DNA from: Jiangella anatolica
GTDB lineage: Bacteria > Actinomycetota > Actinomycetes > Jiangellales > Jiangellaceae
Assembly (NCBI RefSeq): GCF_003236295.1
Contig: NZ_POTW01000009.1
Location: 1-64,000, forward strand
Length of the DNA stretch: 64,000 nucleotides
Direction: 5' to 3'
Part shown: in pieces, positions 25,050 through 36,040 of the stretch
Layout of the letters: each line of letters begins with the position of its first letter
Numbering within the stretch: position 1 is the first letter of the stretch
Notes under the pieces: model-generated
Seen by the model: only the letters and a program-made list of their open reading frames with translations
Database searches by the model: none
What the model was told of the DNA's origin: nothing
Translations under genes and position numbers: made by a program

Positions 25050-25194
25050 ACGTCACGCCCGGGTGACGTGGCGCACGCCGCCATATAGTGTCTCGTAACA
25101 CCCGCAACCTGGCAGTAACCCGCGGGACAACTTCATACACGGGTTTCATAACCCGGGCCACTTCACTACGGATCGTCCGGCACGTACCTGCCGG
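25050..25194. promoter_or_regulatory. Divergent lacI-msiK control region with three inverted repeats
   Basis: Inverted repeats lie at 25050-25069 (ACGTCAC-gcccgg-GTGACGT), 25140-25155 (CGGGTT-tcat-AACCCG) and 25177-25194 (CCGGCA-cgtacc-TGCCGG). TATAGT at 25084-25089 is a possible -10 box for msiK. None has the ACCGGT core seen in the 51-56 kb locus, so this LacI protein likely recognises a different site. Which repeat binds which regulator cannot be read from the sequence. Confidence 0.45.
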
Positions 25195-25208
25195 TGAAGG
25201 GAAACACG

Positions 25209-26322
<1,114 letters not shown>

Positions 26323-26330
<8 letters not shown>

Positions 26331-26339
26331 TCCAGGGCT
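26323..26339. terminator. Hairpin overlapping the msiK stop codon
   Basis: AGCCCTG-atc-CAGGGCT forms a seven-base-pair stem with a three-base loop, spanning the TGA. A GC-rich run follows, without U-tract. It is likely to separate msiK from the DUF4032 gene, which has its own leaderless promoter. Confidence 0.45.
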
Positions 26340-26397
26340 GACCACCAGCTGAACGCCCGCGGCGAGGATCCGGCCTCCGTACGGGACAATGATGTCC

Positions 26398-27666
26398 ATG
26401 GAGCTTCGGATCCTCGCCGCACCGCGCGAGCAGCAGGCGCTCCTCGACCTGCCCTGGGACATGCCCCTGGAGCAGTGGCCGGAGTGGTACCTGGTCGCGC
26501 TCCCCCGCGGCATCTCCCGGCACGTCGTCCGCTTCACCCGGCTCGGCGGCAACGTCTACGCGCTGAAAGAGATCGTCAAGCCGTACGCCGACCGCGAGTA
26601 CCAGATGCTGCGCGACCTCGCCCGGCTGGACGTGCCGGCGGTCCAGGCCGTCGGCGTCGTCAGCGGCCGCGAGGCGCCCGGCGGCGAGTCACTGGACTCC
26701 GTCCTCGTCACCCGGCACCTGCAGTTCTCGCTGCCCTACCGGGCCCTGTTCGCGCGGATGATGCGCCGCGACACCGTCGACCGCCTCATCGACGCGCTGG
26801 TCGTGCTGATCGCCCGGCTGCACCTCACCGGCTTCTACTGGGGCGACTGCTCGCTCTCCAACACGCTGTTCCGCCGTGACGCCGGCGCGTTCGCCGCCTA
26901 CCTCGTCGACGCCGAGACCGGCGAGCTGCACAACGGGCTCAGCGACGGACAGCGCGCGCACGACCTCGACACCGCCCGCACCAACATCGCCGGCGAGATG
27001 ATGGACCTGCTCGCCGCCGGCCAGCTGGACGAGAGCGTCGACCCGATCGGCGTCAGCGACCAGGTGGTCGAGCGGTACGAGGCGCTGTGGACCGAGCTCA
27101 CCGAGTGGGAGGCGTTCGACGTCAACGAGCGCTGGCGCATCGCCCGCCGGGTCGACCGCCTCAACGAGCTGGGCTTCGACGTCGACGAGCTCGACATCGT
27201 CACCGACATCGGCGGGCGCACCATCCGGGTCCAGCCCAAGGTCGTCGACCCCGGGCATCACTCCCGCCGGCTGCTGCGCCTCACCGGCATCGACGCGCAG
27301 GAGAACCAGGCCCGCCGGCTGCTCAACGACCTCGACACGTACGCCGCGGTCACCGAGCAGCAGGGCGAGGACGAGGAGATCGTCGCCAACGCGTGGGTGA
27401 TGGACAGCTACGAGCCGGTGCTGCGGGCGATCCCGCGCGACCTGCGCGGCAAGCTGGAGGGGCCGGAGATCTTCCACGAGGTGCTGGAGCACCGCTGGTA
27501 CCTCTCCGAGAACCTCGGCCGCGACATCGGGCTGGAGGAGGCCGCGCGCGACTACGCCGACACCGTGCTGCGGCACAAGCCGGACGAGCTGGCCATTCTC
27601 GGCGGCACCAGCGCGGAGGCCGACACCACGCAGCCGTTCCGCATCACCTGGAGCGACCTGCAGTAG
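26398..27666 (+). CDS. DUF4032 protein, kinase-like fold
   Basis: A 422-residue protein from the ATG at 26398; GACAAT lies seven bases upstream. An upstream ATG at 26389 is possible. The N-terminal 250 residues look like a lipopolysaccharide-kinase-type fold: GGNVYALKEIVKPYADREYQML (Lys and Glu), LTGFYWGDCSLSNTLFRRD (catalytic loop) and YLVDAETGEL (metal Asp). The DUF4032 domain proper follows (QPKVVDPGHHSRRLLRLTGI, YLSENLGRDIGLEEAARDY). A cytoplasmic kinase is suggested by the fold; the substrate is unknown. The family is widespread in actinobacteria. Confidence 0.82.
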   Translation: MELRILAAPREQQALLDLPWDMPLEQWPEWYLVALPRGISRHVVRFTRLGGNVYALKEIVKPYADREYQMLRDLARLDVPAVQAVGVVSGREAPGGESLDSVLVTRHLQFSLPYRALFARMMRRDTVDRLIDALVVLIARLHLTGFYWGDCSLSNTLFRRDAGAFAAYLVDAETGELHNGLSDGQRAHDLDTARTNIAGEMMDLLAAGQLDESVDPIGVSDQVVERYEALWTELTEWEAFDVNERWRIARRVDRLNELGFDVDELDIVTDIGGRTIRVQPKVVDPGHHSRRLLRLTGIDAQENQARRLLNDLDTYAAVTEQQGEDEEIVANAWVMDSYEPVLRAIPRDLRGKLEGPEIFHEVLEHRWYLSENLGRDIGLEEAARDYADTVLRHKPDELAILGGTSAEADTTQPFRITWSDLQ

Positions 27667-27669
27667 GCC

Positions 27670-28059
27670 TCAGCTCCGGTGCGGGATGTCGCCCCTGACG
27701 AGGTCGGTGACCTCCTCGTTCACCGGCCGGATCTCGACCGCCCCGCCGGCGCCGCACGGGATCCGCGTCGCCACCTCGGCCGCCTCGTCGATGGTGTCGC
27801 ACTCGACGACGTAGTAGCCGGCCAGCAGCTCCTTCGCCTCCAGGAACGGCCCGTCGGTGACCGCGGGCACGCCACCGCCGGCGCCCAGGCGCACCGTCCG
27901 CACCCCCGACCCGTCGCCGAGCGCCGCCGAGCTGACCAGCCGGCCGGCCGCGTCGAGCTCCTTCACCAGCGTCATGTGCCCCTGCAGCCGAGCCTCGGCG
28001 TCGGGGTCCGGCCCGGTGCCGATGGTCTGATTGTTGTAGATGAGCAGCAGGTACTTCAC
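27670..28059 (-). CDS. YciI-like (YCII-related) protein
   Basis: A 129-residue protein with the YCII pattern: KYLLLIYNNQ start, GRLVSSAALGD, VTDGPFLEAKELLAGYYVVE (the DGPF motif) and EIRPVNE. The start is a GTG at 28059 with GAGAGG upstream. Related proteins are often encoded beside ECF sigma factors of the SigJ/ECF41 type, but no sigma gene is adjacent here. The biochemical function is unknown. It converges on the DUF4032 gene with three bases between stops. Confidence 0.87.
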   Translation of the reverse strand: MKYLLLIYNNQTIGTGPDPDAEARLQGHMTLVKELDAAGRLVSSAALGDGSGVRTVRLGAGGGVPAVTDGPFLEAKELLAGYYVVECDTIDEAAEVATRIPCGAGGAVEIRPVNEEVTDLVRGDIPHRS

Positions 28060-28179
28060 GGACCCAGCCTCTCATAACGAGCATGTGACGCAGGTCACGT
28101 TCTTCTCTGTCGAAATCACCGCCCACGGCCCGACGTACCGGTGACAGCGCGATCGAGAAGACCTGAGAGAGGGATCACC

Positions 28180-29766
28180 GTGACGACGATCGACACCTCG
28201 GCTCCCGTGGAGCGAGCCGGCAAGCGCGAATGGATCGGCCTGGGCGTCCTGGCCCTGCCCACCCTGTTGCTCGCACTCGACATGAGCGTGCTCTACCTGG
28301 CCCTGCCCCAGCTGGCGGCGGACCTGCAGCCGAGCAGCACCCAGCTGCTGTGGATCACCGACATCTACGGCTTCATGGTGGCCGGCTTCCTCATCACCAT
28401 GGGCACGCTGGGCGACCGGATCGGCCGGCGGAAGCTGCTGATGATCGGCGCGGCCGCGTTCGCGGTGACGTCGGCGCTCGCCGCCTGGTCCACCAGCGCG
28501 GAGATGCTGATCGGCACCCGGACGGCGCTGGGCATCGCCGGCGCGACCCTGATGCCGTCGACCCTCGGCCTGATCTCCAACATGTTCAAGGACCCGAAGC
28601 AGCGTGGCGTCGCGATCGCGGTGTGGATGAGCTGCTTCATGGGCGGGACGGCGCTCGGCCCGGCCATCGGCGGGGTGCTGCTGGAGGCCTTCTGGTGGGG
28701 CTCGGTGTTCCTGCTCGGTGTCCCGGTGATGGTGCTGCTGCTGGCCACCGGCCCGGTGCTGCTGCCCGAGTCGCGCAACCCCGATGCCGGCCGGCTCGAC
28801 CTCGTCAGCGTGGGCCTGTCGCTGGCCACGATCCTGCCGGTCATCTACGGCTTGAAGGAGCTGGCCAAGGACGGCGTGAGCACGGTGGCCCTGGGCGCCG
28901 TCGCCGTCGGTCTGGTCGTCGGCGTGGTGTTCGCCCGCCGGCAGCTGACGCTGGCCGACCCGCTGCTGGACCTGCGCCTGTTCCAGAACAAGCGGTTCAC
29001 CTCCGCGCTCGGCATCTTCTCCGTCGGCGGCTTCGCGATGGGCGGCATCTTCCTCTTCGTCAGCCAGTACCTGCAGCTGGTCGAGGGCCTGTCGCCGCTG
29101 CAGGCCGGGCTGTGGCTGGTCGCGCCGTCCCTGGCGATGATCGGCGGGACGATGTTCGGCCCGGCCCTGAACCAGAAGTTCGGCGCCGGCTGGGTGATCG
29201 GCGGCGGGATGGGCGTGGCGGCCGTCGGGCTGGCGCTGATGACGCAGGCCGGTGCCAGCGGCGGCCTCGGCGTGATCGTCGCCGGCCTGATCGTCGCGAC
29301 GGTGGGCCTGGGCCCGGGTGCGGCCGTGAGCGCCGACATCGTCGTCGGCTCCGCCCCGCCGGAGAAGGCCGGTTCCGCGGCGTCGGTCCAGGAGACCAGC
29401 GGCGAGTTCGGCATCGCCTTCGGCATCGCGTCGCTGGGCAGCCTCGGCACCGCGATCTACCGCTCCGAGCTGACGATCCCCGACGGCACGCCGGCCGAGC
29501 TGGCGACCGCCGCGGAGGACTCGCTGGCCGGCGCCTCCGCCGTCGCCACCGGCCTTCCCGCCAACGTCGCCGGCCCGCTGCTGGAGACCGCTCGTGAGGC
29601 GTTCATGACCGGCCTGAACACGGTCGCCGGCATCGGCGCCGCCGCGATGTTCGTCTTCGCCATCGTCGGGGTGACGCTGTTCCGCCGGTTCCAGCCGGCC
29701 GCCGCCCCGGCCGTCGAGGAGACGGCCGAGGTGACGGACGCCGAGCCGGAGCCCGCCGCGGCCTGA
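28180..29766 (+). CDS. DHA2-type MFS drug/proton antiporter
   Basis: A 528-residue, 14-helix transporter from a GTG at 28180 with GAGAGGG upstream. Motif A is MGTLGDRIGRRKLLMIGAAA; WITDIYGFMVAGFLITMG and the motif C-like GPAIGGVLLEAFWWGSVFLL mark it as a proton antiporter of the EmrB/QacA/SmvA group. The C-terminal tail is acidic. Such pumps export cationic drugs or natural products; the substrate is unknown. No TetR regulator is adjacent. A strong terminator follows. Confidence 0.88.
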   Translation: MTTIDTSAPVERAGKREWIGLGVLALPTLLLALDMSVLYLALPQLAADLQPSSTQLLWITDIYGFMVAGFLITMGTLGDRIGRRKLLMIGAAAFAVTSALAAWSTSAEMLIGTRTALGIAGATLMPSTLGLISNMFKDPKQRGVAIAVWMSCFMGGTALGPAIGGVLLEAFWWGSVFLLGVPVMVLLLATGPVLLPESRNPDAGRLDLVSVGLSLATILPVIYGLKELAKDGVSTVALGAVAVGLVVGVVFARRQLTLADPLLDLRLFQNKRFTSALGIFSVGGFAMGGIFLFVSQYLQLVEGLSPLQAGLWLVAPSLAMIGGTMFGPALNQKFGAGWVIGGGMGVAAVGLALMTQAGASGGLGVIVAGLIVATVGLGPGAAVSADIVVGSAPPEKAGSAASVQETSGEFGIAFGIASLGSLGTAIYRSELTIPDGTPAELATAAEDSLAGASAVATGLPANVAGPLLETAREAFMTGLNTVAGIGAAAMFVFAIVGVTLFRRFQPAAAPAVEETAEVTDAEPEPAAA

Positions 29767-29787
29767 TCCTCGAAGCGCTGTCCCGGG

Positions 29788-29819
29788 AGCCGGGACCGGT
29801 CGACCGACCGGTCCCGGCT
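29788..29819 (+). terminator. Strong hairpin after the MFS gene
   Basis: AGCCGGGACCGGTCG at 29788-29802 is perfectly complementary to 29805-29819, giving up to 15 base pairs around a two-base gap. It begins 22 bases after the MFS stop. The downstream gene is on the opposite strand, so this may also stop leftward transcription. Confidence 0.75.
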
Positions 29820-29890
29820 CTCCCGCGTTCGGGGCCCACTACTGCTTGAGCCCATGAACTTCAGCAGGCGCGGGAGCGATTCAAGGATAT

Positions 29891-30682
29891 TCAGGAGCGC
29901 TGACGCAGGGCCTCGTACAGGACGACGGCGCCGGCGGCGGCCGCGTTGAGGGAGCTGGCGCCGCCGGTCATGGGGATCCGGGCGACCACGTCGCAGGCGT
30001 CGCGCCAGGCGCGGCTCATGCCGGTGGTCTCGTTGCCGATCACCACGACGACCGGGCCGGCGAGCGGCGCGTCGGGCAGCGAGACCGTGCCGGACTCGTC
30101 GGTGCCGACGACGGTCGCGCCGGCGGAGGCGGCCCACGACAGCAGCGGCGCCGGCCCGGGCAGCCGCAGCACCGGGATCGTGAAGACCGACCCGGTGCTG
30201 GCCCGCACCGCCTGCGGGTCCCACGGGTCCGCCGCGTGCCCCGTCACGACGACGGCGTGCGCGCCCAGCGCGTCCGCCGAGCGCACCAGCGACCCGACGT
30301 TGCCGGGCGACGAGGGCCGGTCGAACGCCACCACCAGCGGCGCCGCCACCGACGGCAGCCGGTCGACCGAGTCGGAGGGCCGGCGGACGACGGCGAGCAC
30401 CTCGGGCGGGCCGTCGGAGCGTTCGCCGAGCTCGGCCAGCAGCGACGGCGCCACCCGCACGACCGGCGCCAGGCCGGACGCCATCAGCTCGGCCGCCCAC
30501 GACGAGGGCCGCGGCCGGCCGTCGAACAGCAGCGACACGAACGGCACACCGGCCGCGGCGGCCAGCGTGATCGGCCGCACGCCCTGCACGAGCAGCTCGC
30601 CGCTGGACTGCCGCTTGGACCGGTTGGTGAGCAACGCCTGCCACTGCTGGAACGTGGCGTTGCGCCGCTCGACCGCCTTCAC
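29891..30682 (-). CDS. TrmH/SpoU-family RNA 2'-O-methyltransferase
   Basis: A 263-residue enzyme with a trefoil-knot SAM site: AFDRPSSPGNVGSLVRSADALG (motif 1), VVVIGNETTGMSRAWRDACD (motif 2) and IPMTGGASSLNAAAAGAVVLYE (motif 3). The N-terminal part (LLTNRSKRQSSGELLVQGV) is the RNA-binding domain of the SpoU group. It overlaps the acyl-CoA dehydrogenase gene by four bases. Its target (tRNA or rRNA) is unclear; RlmB is encoded separately at 31900. Confidence 0.88.
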   Translation of the reverse strand: MKAVERRNATFQQWQALLTNRSKRQSSGELLVQGVRPITLAAAAGVPFVSLLFDGRPRPSSWAAELMASGLAPVVRVAPSLLAELGERSDGPPEVLAVVRRPSDSVDRLPSVAAPLVVAFDRPSSPGNVGSLVRSADALGAHAVVVTGHAADPWDPQAVRASTGSVFTIPVLRLPGPAPLLSWAASAGATVVGTDESGTVSLPDAPLAGPVVVVIGNETTGMSRAWRDACDVVARIPMTGGASSLNAAAAGAVVLYEALRQRS

Positions 30683-31827
30683 CCGTGCGACCGCAGCTCG
30701 CGCGAGATGACCAGCCGCTGGATCTGGTTGGTGCCCTCGAAGATCTGCATGACCTTCGCCTCGCGGAAGTACCGTTCGACCGGATGGTCGCGGGTGTAGC
30801 CGGCGCCGCCGAGCACCTGGACGGCGTCCGTCGCCACCCGCATCGCGTTGTCGGTGGCCACGAGCTTCGCCACCGCCGCCTGGTGCCGGAACGGCAGCGA
30901 CGCGTCGCGGCGCCGGGCCGCGACGATGTACAGCGCCCGGGCCGACTCGACCGCCGCCGCCATGTCCGCGAGCAGGAAGCCCAGGCCCTGGTGATCGATG
31001 ATCGGCTGGCCGAACTGCTCGCGCTCACGCGCGTAGTCGACGGCGGAGGTCAGAGCCGCCTGGGCCAGGCCGGTCGCGATCGAGGCGACGCCGAGCCGGC
31101 CGGAGTTCAGCGCCTCGAGCGCGATGCCGAAGCCGTCGCCCTCGCGGCCTATCCGCCGCTCGACCGGCACCCGGACGCCGTCGAGGTTGACGATCGTGGT
31201 CGGCGAGGCCGTCATCCCCATCTTCCTCTCCGGCGCGCCGAACGAGAGCCCCGGGAGGTCGGCGGGCACCAGGAAGCACGAGATGCCGCGAGTGCCGTCG
31301 TCGGAGGTGCGGGCGAAGACCGTGTAGAAGTCGGCGACGCCGCCGTGGGTGATCCACGCCTTGGTGCCCGTCAGCACGTAGAAGTCGCCGTCGCGCGCCG
31401 CGCGGGTGGTCAGCGCGGCCGCGTCGGAGCCGGCGTGCGGCTCGGACAGGCAGTAGGCGCCCAGCAGGTCGCCGCCGATCATCTCCGGCAACCAGCGTTT
31501 GCGCTGCTCAGCAGTGCCGTGGGTGGCCAGCGGCCAGCACGACAGCGTGTGCACGCTGACGGTCAGCGCGACGGTGGTCCAGCGCTGCGCCAGCTCCTCG
31601 AGCATCTGCAGGTAGACCTCGTACGGCTGCCCGCCGCCGCCGTAGGTCTCTTCATAGGGCAGGCCCAGCAGGCCGATGCGTCCGAGCGTGCGGACGAGGT
31701 CGCGGGGGTACTCGCCCGCCTCCTCCGCCGCCGAGGCGCGCGGCCGCAGCTCTCGCTCTGCGATGTCGCGAACCAGGCCGATCAGGTCGTCGGCCTCGGG
31801 CGTGGGCAGCATGCGCTCCACGGACAC
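30679..31827 (-). CDS. Acyl-CoA dehydrogenase
   Basis: A 382-residue flavoprotein oxidising an acyl-CoA to the 2,3-enoyl-CoA. Motifs: GAYCLSEPHAGSDAAAL and YVLTGTKAWITHGG (FAD and substrate contacts), EREQFGQPIIDHQGLGFLLADMA, and GGAGYTRDHPVERYFREAKV followed by QIFEGTNQIQRLVISR, where the Glu of FEGTN is the usual catalytic base. Short-chain type by similarity. It starts at a GTG (31827) with GGAGG nine bases upstream, and is coupled to the trmH-like gene, an arrangement without an obvious metabolic logic. Confidence 0.92.
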   Translation of the reverse strand: MSVERMLPTPEADDLIGLVRDIAERELRPRASAAEEAGEYPRDLVRTLGRIGLLGLPYEETYGGGGQPYEVYLQMLEELAQRWTTVALTVSVHTLSCWPLATHGTAEQRKRWLPEMIGGDLLGAYCLSEPHAGSDAAALTTRAARDGDFYVLTGTKAWITHGGVADFYTVFARTSDDGTRGISCFLVPADLPGLSFGAPERKMGMTASPTTIVNLDGVRVPVERRIGREGDGFGIALEALNSGRLGVASIATGLAQAALTSAVDYAREREQFGQPIIDHQGLGFLLADMAAAVESARALYIVAARRRDASLPFRHQAAVAKLVATDNAMRVATDAVQVLGGAGYTRDHPVERYFREAKVMQIFEGTNQIQRLVISRELRSHG

Positions 31828-31899
31828 GTCCGGATACCTCCGCGCTCGGCGCCGTGTCCGGGGATCGCCCGGGCGACGGCGTCAGTGGACGGCCGTAGC

Positions 31900-32880
31900 C
31901 TACCGTGGCCCGCCGGCGGCCCGGGCCCGGGTGATCTCGTAGAGCGCCACCCCGGCCGCGACGCCGGCGTTGAGCGACTCGACGCTGCTCACGATCGGGA
32001 TGCGGACGACGAGGTCGCAGGTCTCGGTGACGATGCGGGACATGCCGGCGCCCTCGGACCCGACCACCAGGCAGACCGGCTGGTCCAGCACCTCGGCCGC
32101 CGCCAGCTCGACCTCACCGGCGCCGTCGAGCCCGACGACGAACAGCCCGGCGTCCTTGTAAGCGCGCAGCGCCCGGGCCAGGTTGGTGGCCTTGGCGACG
32201 GGGGTCCGCGCGGCCGCGCCGGCCGACGTCTTCCAGGCGCCGGCCGTCATGCCCGCGCTGCGCCGCTCCGGCACGACGACGCCGTGGGCGCCGAACGCGG
32301 CGGCGGACCGGACGACGGCGCCCAGGTTGCGCGGGTCGGTGACGCCGTCGAGCGCGACGATCAGCGGCACCTCGCCGGCGTCGGACGCGGCGGCGACGAG
32401 GTCGGCGGGGTCGGCGTACTCGTACGGCGGCAGCGTCAGCGCCAGCCCCTGGTGCACGGCGCCGCCGGTGATCCGGTCGAGCTCCGACCGCGGCGCCTCG
32501 AGCAGCGGCAGCCCACGCTCGGCGGCGACCTTCAGCACCTCGCGAACGCGGTCGTCGCTGTCGATGCGCTCGGCCACGTAGAGCGCCTTGACCGGCACGT
32601 CGGCCCGCAGCGCCTCGACGACGGCGTTGCGCCCGGCCACGGTCTCGGCGGCGCCGGGCCGCCCCGTCGCGGCGCCGCGACGGGCTTCGCCGGCACGCTC
32701 CTCCGCCCTACGGGCGGCCGCCGCCTTGCGTGCCGCCGGGTGGGACGGGCGCTCCTCGGCCTTCGGCGTCGGGCCCTTGCCCTTGAGCGCCTTGCGTCGC
32801 TGCCCGCCCGAGCCGACGACCATGCCCTTCTTCGTGCCGGTCTTGCGCATGGCGCCGCGGCGCTGGGAGTTGCCGGCCAT
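31900..32880 (-). CDS. rlmB: 23S rRNA (guanosine-2251-2'-O)-methyltransferase
   Basis: A 326-residue SpoU methyltransferase. The first 80 residues are a long basic tail ([31 protein letters not shown]) that is typical of actinobacterial RlmB. The catalytic part has [62 protein letters not shown] and [22 protein letters not shown]. The ATG overlaps the cysS stop by one base (TGATG), so translation is coupled. The cysS-rlmB order is conserved in many bacteria. Confidence 0.94.
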   Translation of the reverse strand: MAGNSQRRGAMRKTGTKKGMVVGSGGQRRKALKGKGPTPKAEERPSHPAARKAAAARRAEERAGEARRGAATGRPGAAETVAGRNAVVEALRADVPVKALYVAERIDSDDRVREVLKVAAERGLPLLEAPRSELDRITGGAVHQGLALTLPPYEYADPADLVAAASDAGEVPLIVALDGVTDPRNLGAVVRSAAAFGAHGVVVPERRSAGMTAGAWKTSAGAAARTPVAKATNLARALRAYKDAGLFVVGLDGAGEVELAAAEVLDQPVCLVVGSEGAGMSRIVTETCDLVVRIPIVSSVESLNAGVAAGVALYEITRARAAGGPR

Positions 32881-34328
32881 CAGATGCTGCCTCCGTGGTC
32901 GCCGGGCTCGTCGGCCAGCTGCCAGCGAGTCCCGTCGGGGTTGTCCTCGACGACGATGCCGGCCGCCTTGAGCCGGTCGCGCAGCGCGTCGGCGGTGGCG
33001 AAGTCGCGGCTCTCGCGGGCCCGCTGCCGCTGCTCGAGCACGGTGTGGACGAGCGTGTCGACGGCGCTGCGCAGCCGGTCGCCGCCGCTGCCGACCGTCC
33101 CCAGGCCCAGCCACGGCTCGGACAGCGGGTCCAGCCCCAGCACGCCCAGCATGGCCCGCACCGACGCGAGGTTGGCGCGCAGCTCGACCCGCTCGCCGGA
33201 CGTCAGCAGCGTGTTGCCCTCGCGGACGGTGTCGAACAGCACCGCCAGTGCCTGCGGCACGGACAGGTCGTCGTCCATCGCCGCGCGGAACGCAGCGGGC
33301 ACGTCGGCGGCCGGCCGGACGTCGGTCGTCACCTCGGAGGCGCGGACGACGAAGCCCTCGATGCGCCGGAACGCCGCGGCCGCGTCGGCCATCGCCTCCT
33401 CGGAGAAGTCGACGTGGCTGCGGTAGTGCGGCGAGGCGAGGTAGTAGCGCAGCTCGATCGGGCGCATCCGCTGCACGACGTCGGCCACCAGCAGCGAGTT
33501 GCCCAGCGACTTGCTCATCTTCTCGCCGGCCATGGTGACCCAGGCGTTGTGCATCCAGATGCGGGCGAACGGGCGCCCGGCCGCACGCGACTGGGCCTGC
33601 TCGTTCTCGTGGTGCGGGAAGCGCAGGTCGATGCCGCCGCCGTGGATGTCGAACTCGTCGCCGAGGTACTTGCCGGCCATCGCCGAGCACTCCAGGTGCC
33701 AGCCGGGGCGGCCGCGGCCGAACGGCGTCGGCCACGACGCGGTCTCGGGCTCGCCGGGCTTGTGCCCCTTCCACAGCGCGAAGTCGCGCGGGTCGCGCTT
33801 GCCCCGCGGGTCGGCGTCGGCGGCCGGCTCCATCTCGTCGATCTTCTGGCCGGACAGCTCGCCGTACGCGGGCCACGAGCGCACGTCGAAGTAGACGTCG
33901 CCGGAGCCGTCGGCGGCGACGTAGGCGTGACCGCGCTCGATCAGCTCGTTCATCAGCTCGACCATCTCGGGGATGTGCCCGGTGGCCCGCGGCTGGTAGG
34001 TGGGCAGCAGGCAGCCGAGCACCTCGTAGGCGGCGTCGAGCGCGCGCTCGTTCTCGTACGCCCACGCCCACCAGGGCCGGCCCGCCTCGGCCGACCTGGT
34101 GAGGATCTTGTCGTCGATGTCGGTGACGTTGGCCACGATCGTGACCTCGTAGCCGTTGTGCTCCAGCCAGCGCCGCAGCACGTCGAACACGACTTCCTTG
34201 CGGATGTGGCCGATGTGCGGCGGTCCCTGCACGGTCAGCCCACAGTGGTAGATCCCGACCTTGCCCGGCACCACCGGGACGAAGTCGTGGATCTCACTGC
34301 TGGCCGTGTCGTACAGGCGAAGACTCAC
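32880..34328 (-). CDS. cysS: Cysteinyl-tRNA synthetase
   Basis: A 482-residue class I synthetase charging tRNA-Cys. Zinc ligands and the HIGH motif are in [19 protein letters not shown], the second zinc Cys in [15 protein letters not shown], then [20 protein letters not shown] and the KMSKS motif in [12 protein letters not shown]. The GTG start at 34328 is preceded by TACCCT six bases upstream, so the operon cysS-rlmB is probably leaderless. MshC, the mycothiol-specific paralogue, is excluded because the C-terminal anticodon domain ([20 protein letters not shown]) is present. Confidence 0.95.
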   Translation of the reverse strand: MSLRLYDTASSEIHDFVPVVPGKVGIYHCGLTVQGPPHIGHIRKEVVFDVLRRWLEHNGYEVTIVANVTDIDDKILTRSAEAGRPWWAWAYENERALDAAYEVLGCLLPTYQPRATGHIPEMVELMNELIERGHAYVAADGSGDVYFDVRSWPAYGELSGQKIDEMEPAADADPRGKRDPRDFALWKGHKPGEPETASWPTPFGRGRPGWHLECSAMAGKYLGDEFDIHGGGIDLRFPHHENEQAQSRAAGRPFARIWMHNAWVTMAGEKMSKSLGNSLLVADVVQRMRPIELRYYLASPHYRSHVDFSEEAMADAAAAFRRIEGFVVRASEVTTDVRPAADVPAAFRAAMDDDLSVPQALAVLFDTVREGNTLLTSGERVELRANLASVRAMLGVLGLDPLSEPWLGLGTVGSGGDRLRSAVDTLVHTVLEQRQRARESRDFATADALRDRLKAAGIVVEDNPDGTRWQLADEPGDHGGSI

Positions 34329-34395
34329 CGGACAAGGGTACGCGGTGCGACCGTCGCCGTTCCCCGATCGCCGCCATGATGGGGGACAATGAGCA

Positions 34396-35109
34396 GTGAC
34401 CATGGTGACCGACGACGTTCAGACCCGAGTGTCCACCCGGCGTGAATGGCCGTGGTGGGCTCCGTCGGTGTCCGCCGGTCTCCTCAGCGCCGCGCTGCTG
34501 GGCCTCATGACCTGGCTGGTCGTGGAGCGTGGCTGGTTCATCGCCTGGGACTGGGACTTCCACGTCTACGTCGACGCCCGCCAGCCCACCGGCGTCACCA
34601 AGGACCTCCTCGACGCGCTGGCCAGTCTCGGGGGGCAGCGGCTGTACACGCTGCCCATCATCGCCGCGGTGGGGCTCTACGTGGCTTACCGCCAGCGCAG
34701 CATCCGGGTGCCCATCGCGATCGCCTCCGGCCTGGCGACGGTGCTGGTCATCGGCTACTGGATCAAGTTCGGCCTGGGCCGCACCCCGCCGGCCAGCGGG
34801 CAGGACGTCCTGTACAGCGTCGGCCAGGCGTTCCCGTCCGGGCACACCGCGAACGCCACGCTCACCTGGTTCCTGCTGGTGACCGTGCTGTTCGGGGCGC
34901 AGGGGCTGTGGCCCGACCCGGTCCGGTTCCGCCGCTACCTCTGGGTGGCCGGCGCGCTGGTGGTCGTCACCGGCTTCCTCATGACCGCCCTCGACTACCA
35001 CTGGGTCAGCGACATCCCCGGCGGCATGGCGCTGGGGGTGCTGGCCCTGATGATCTCGGTGACGGTGCTCAGGGCGCCGGCGCCGCGCTGGCCGCGCCGG
35101 CCGGAATGA
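34396..35109 (+). CDS. PAP2-family membrane phosphatase
   Basis: A 237-residue membrane phosphatase with about six helices. The active site follows the PAP2 pattern: KFGLGRTPP (motif 1), [12 protein letters not shown] (motif 2, catalytic His) and [11 protein letters not shown] (motif 3, His and Asp; the usual Ser-Arg is replaced by Leu-Asp). Substrates of the family are undecaprenyl diphosphate or phosphatidic acid. GACAAT lies five bases before the GTG start; ATG at 34402 is an alternative. It is divergent from cysS with 67 bases between. Confidence 0.88.
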   Translation: MTMVTDDVQTRVSTRREWPWWAPSVSAGLLSAALLGLMTWLVVERGWFIAWDWDFHVYVDARQPTGVTKDLLDALASLGGQRLYTLPIIAAVGLYVAYRQRSIRVPIAIASGLATVLVIGYWIKFGLGRTPPASGQDVLYSVGQAFPSGHTANATLTWFLLVTVLFGAQGLWPDPVRFRRYLWVAGALVVVTGFLMTALDYHWVSDIPGGMALGVLALMISVTVLRAPAPRWPRRPE

Positions 35110-36040
35110 GCCCGCGCCCCTCGAGGGCCGCCCACAGCTCCGGGTCGACGGGATCGCCCAGCAGCGCCGCGTTCCGCTCCACCTCGGCCGGGCTGCGCAT
35201 GCCGACGACGGCGGAGCGGACCAGCGGGTGCCGCAGCGGGAACTGCAGCGCGGCCTGCGGCAGGACGGCGCCGTGCTCGGCGCAGACGGCGGCCAGCTCA
35301 CGGGCGCGCGCCAGCACGGCCGGCGGCACGGCGCCGTAGTCGTAGGTGCTGCCGGGGTCCGGCTCCGGGCTGGCCAGCAGGCCGGAGTTGAAGACGCCGG
35401 CGGCGACGACGGACGTGCCCGCGGCGGCGCAGGCCGGGAACAGGCCGGTCAGCGCCGGCTGCTCCAGCAGCGTGTACCGCCCGGCGACCATGACGACGTC
35501 GAGGCCGCCCTCCCGGACCAGCCGGGTCAGCGCCGCGCCGTCCTTCGACCCGGCGCCGACGGCCGCGACGACGCCCTCGTCGCGCAGCTCGGCCAGCGCC
35601 GGCAGCGCGGTGGCCAGCGCCTCGTCCAGCCGGTCCTCCGGGTCGTGCAGGTACAGCAGGTCGACCCGGTCCAGGCCCAGCCGCACCAGGCTCTCGTCCA
35701 GGCTGCGCCGGATGCCGTCGCGGCTGAGGTCCCAGACGCGGCGGTGCGTGGCCGGGACGGCGAAGCCGCCTTCGTCGTCGAGTCCGCCGCCGCCCGACGG
35801 GACCAGCAGCCGGCCGGCCTTGGTGGAGACGGCGTACGCGTCGCGGTCGCGGCCGGCCAGCGCGACACCGAGGCGGCGCTCGGACACGCCCAGCCCGTAG
35901 TGCGGCGCGGTGTCGAAGTAGCGGACCCCGGCGTCCCACGCGGCGTCGACGGTGGCGGCCGCGGTGTCCGGGTCGACTGCGGTGTAGAGCCCGGCGATCG
36001 GCGCGGCGCCGAAGCCCAGCCGGGACAGCGTCAGCGCCAC
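35069..36040 (-). CDS. Aldo/keto reductase, D-threo-aldose (L-fucose) 1-dehydrogenase type
   Basis: A 323-residue aldo/keto reductase. [35 protein letters not shown] (catalytic Asp and Tyr) and [12 protein letters not shown] match the D-threo-aldose 1-dehydrogenase subgroup that oxidises L-fucose. Later segments are [12 protein letters not shown] and [15 protein letters not shown]. It starts at a GTG (36040) that overlaps the end of the fuconate dehydratase gene by ten bases, so both belong to one operon. The expected reaction is L-fucose to L-fucono-lactone with NAD(P)+. Its stop overlaps the convergent PAP2 gene. Confidence 0.85.
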   Translation of the reverse strand: MALTLSRLGFGAAPIAGLYTAVDPDTAAATVDAAWDAGVRYFDTAPHYGLGVSERRLGVALAGRDRDAYAVSTKAGRLLVPSGGGGLDDEGGFAVPATHRRVWDLSRDGIRRSLDESLVRLGLDRVDLLYLHDPEDRLDEALATALPALAELRDEGVVAAVGAGSKDGAALTRLVREGGLDVVMVAGRYTLLEQPALTGLFPACAAAGTSVVAAGVFNSGLLASPEPDPGSTYDYGAVPPAVLARARELAAVCAEHGAVLPQAALQFPLRHPLVRSAVVGMRSPAEVERNAALLGDPVDPELWAALEGRGLIPAGAASAAPAP

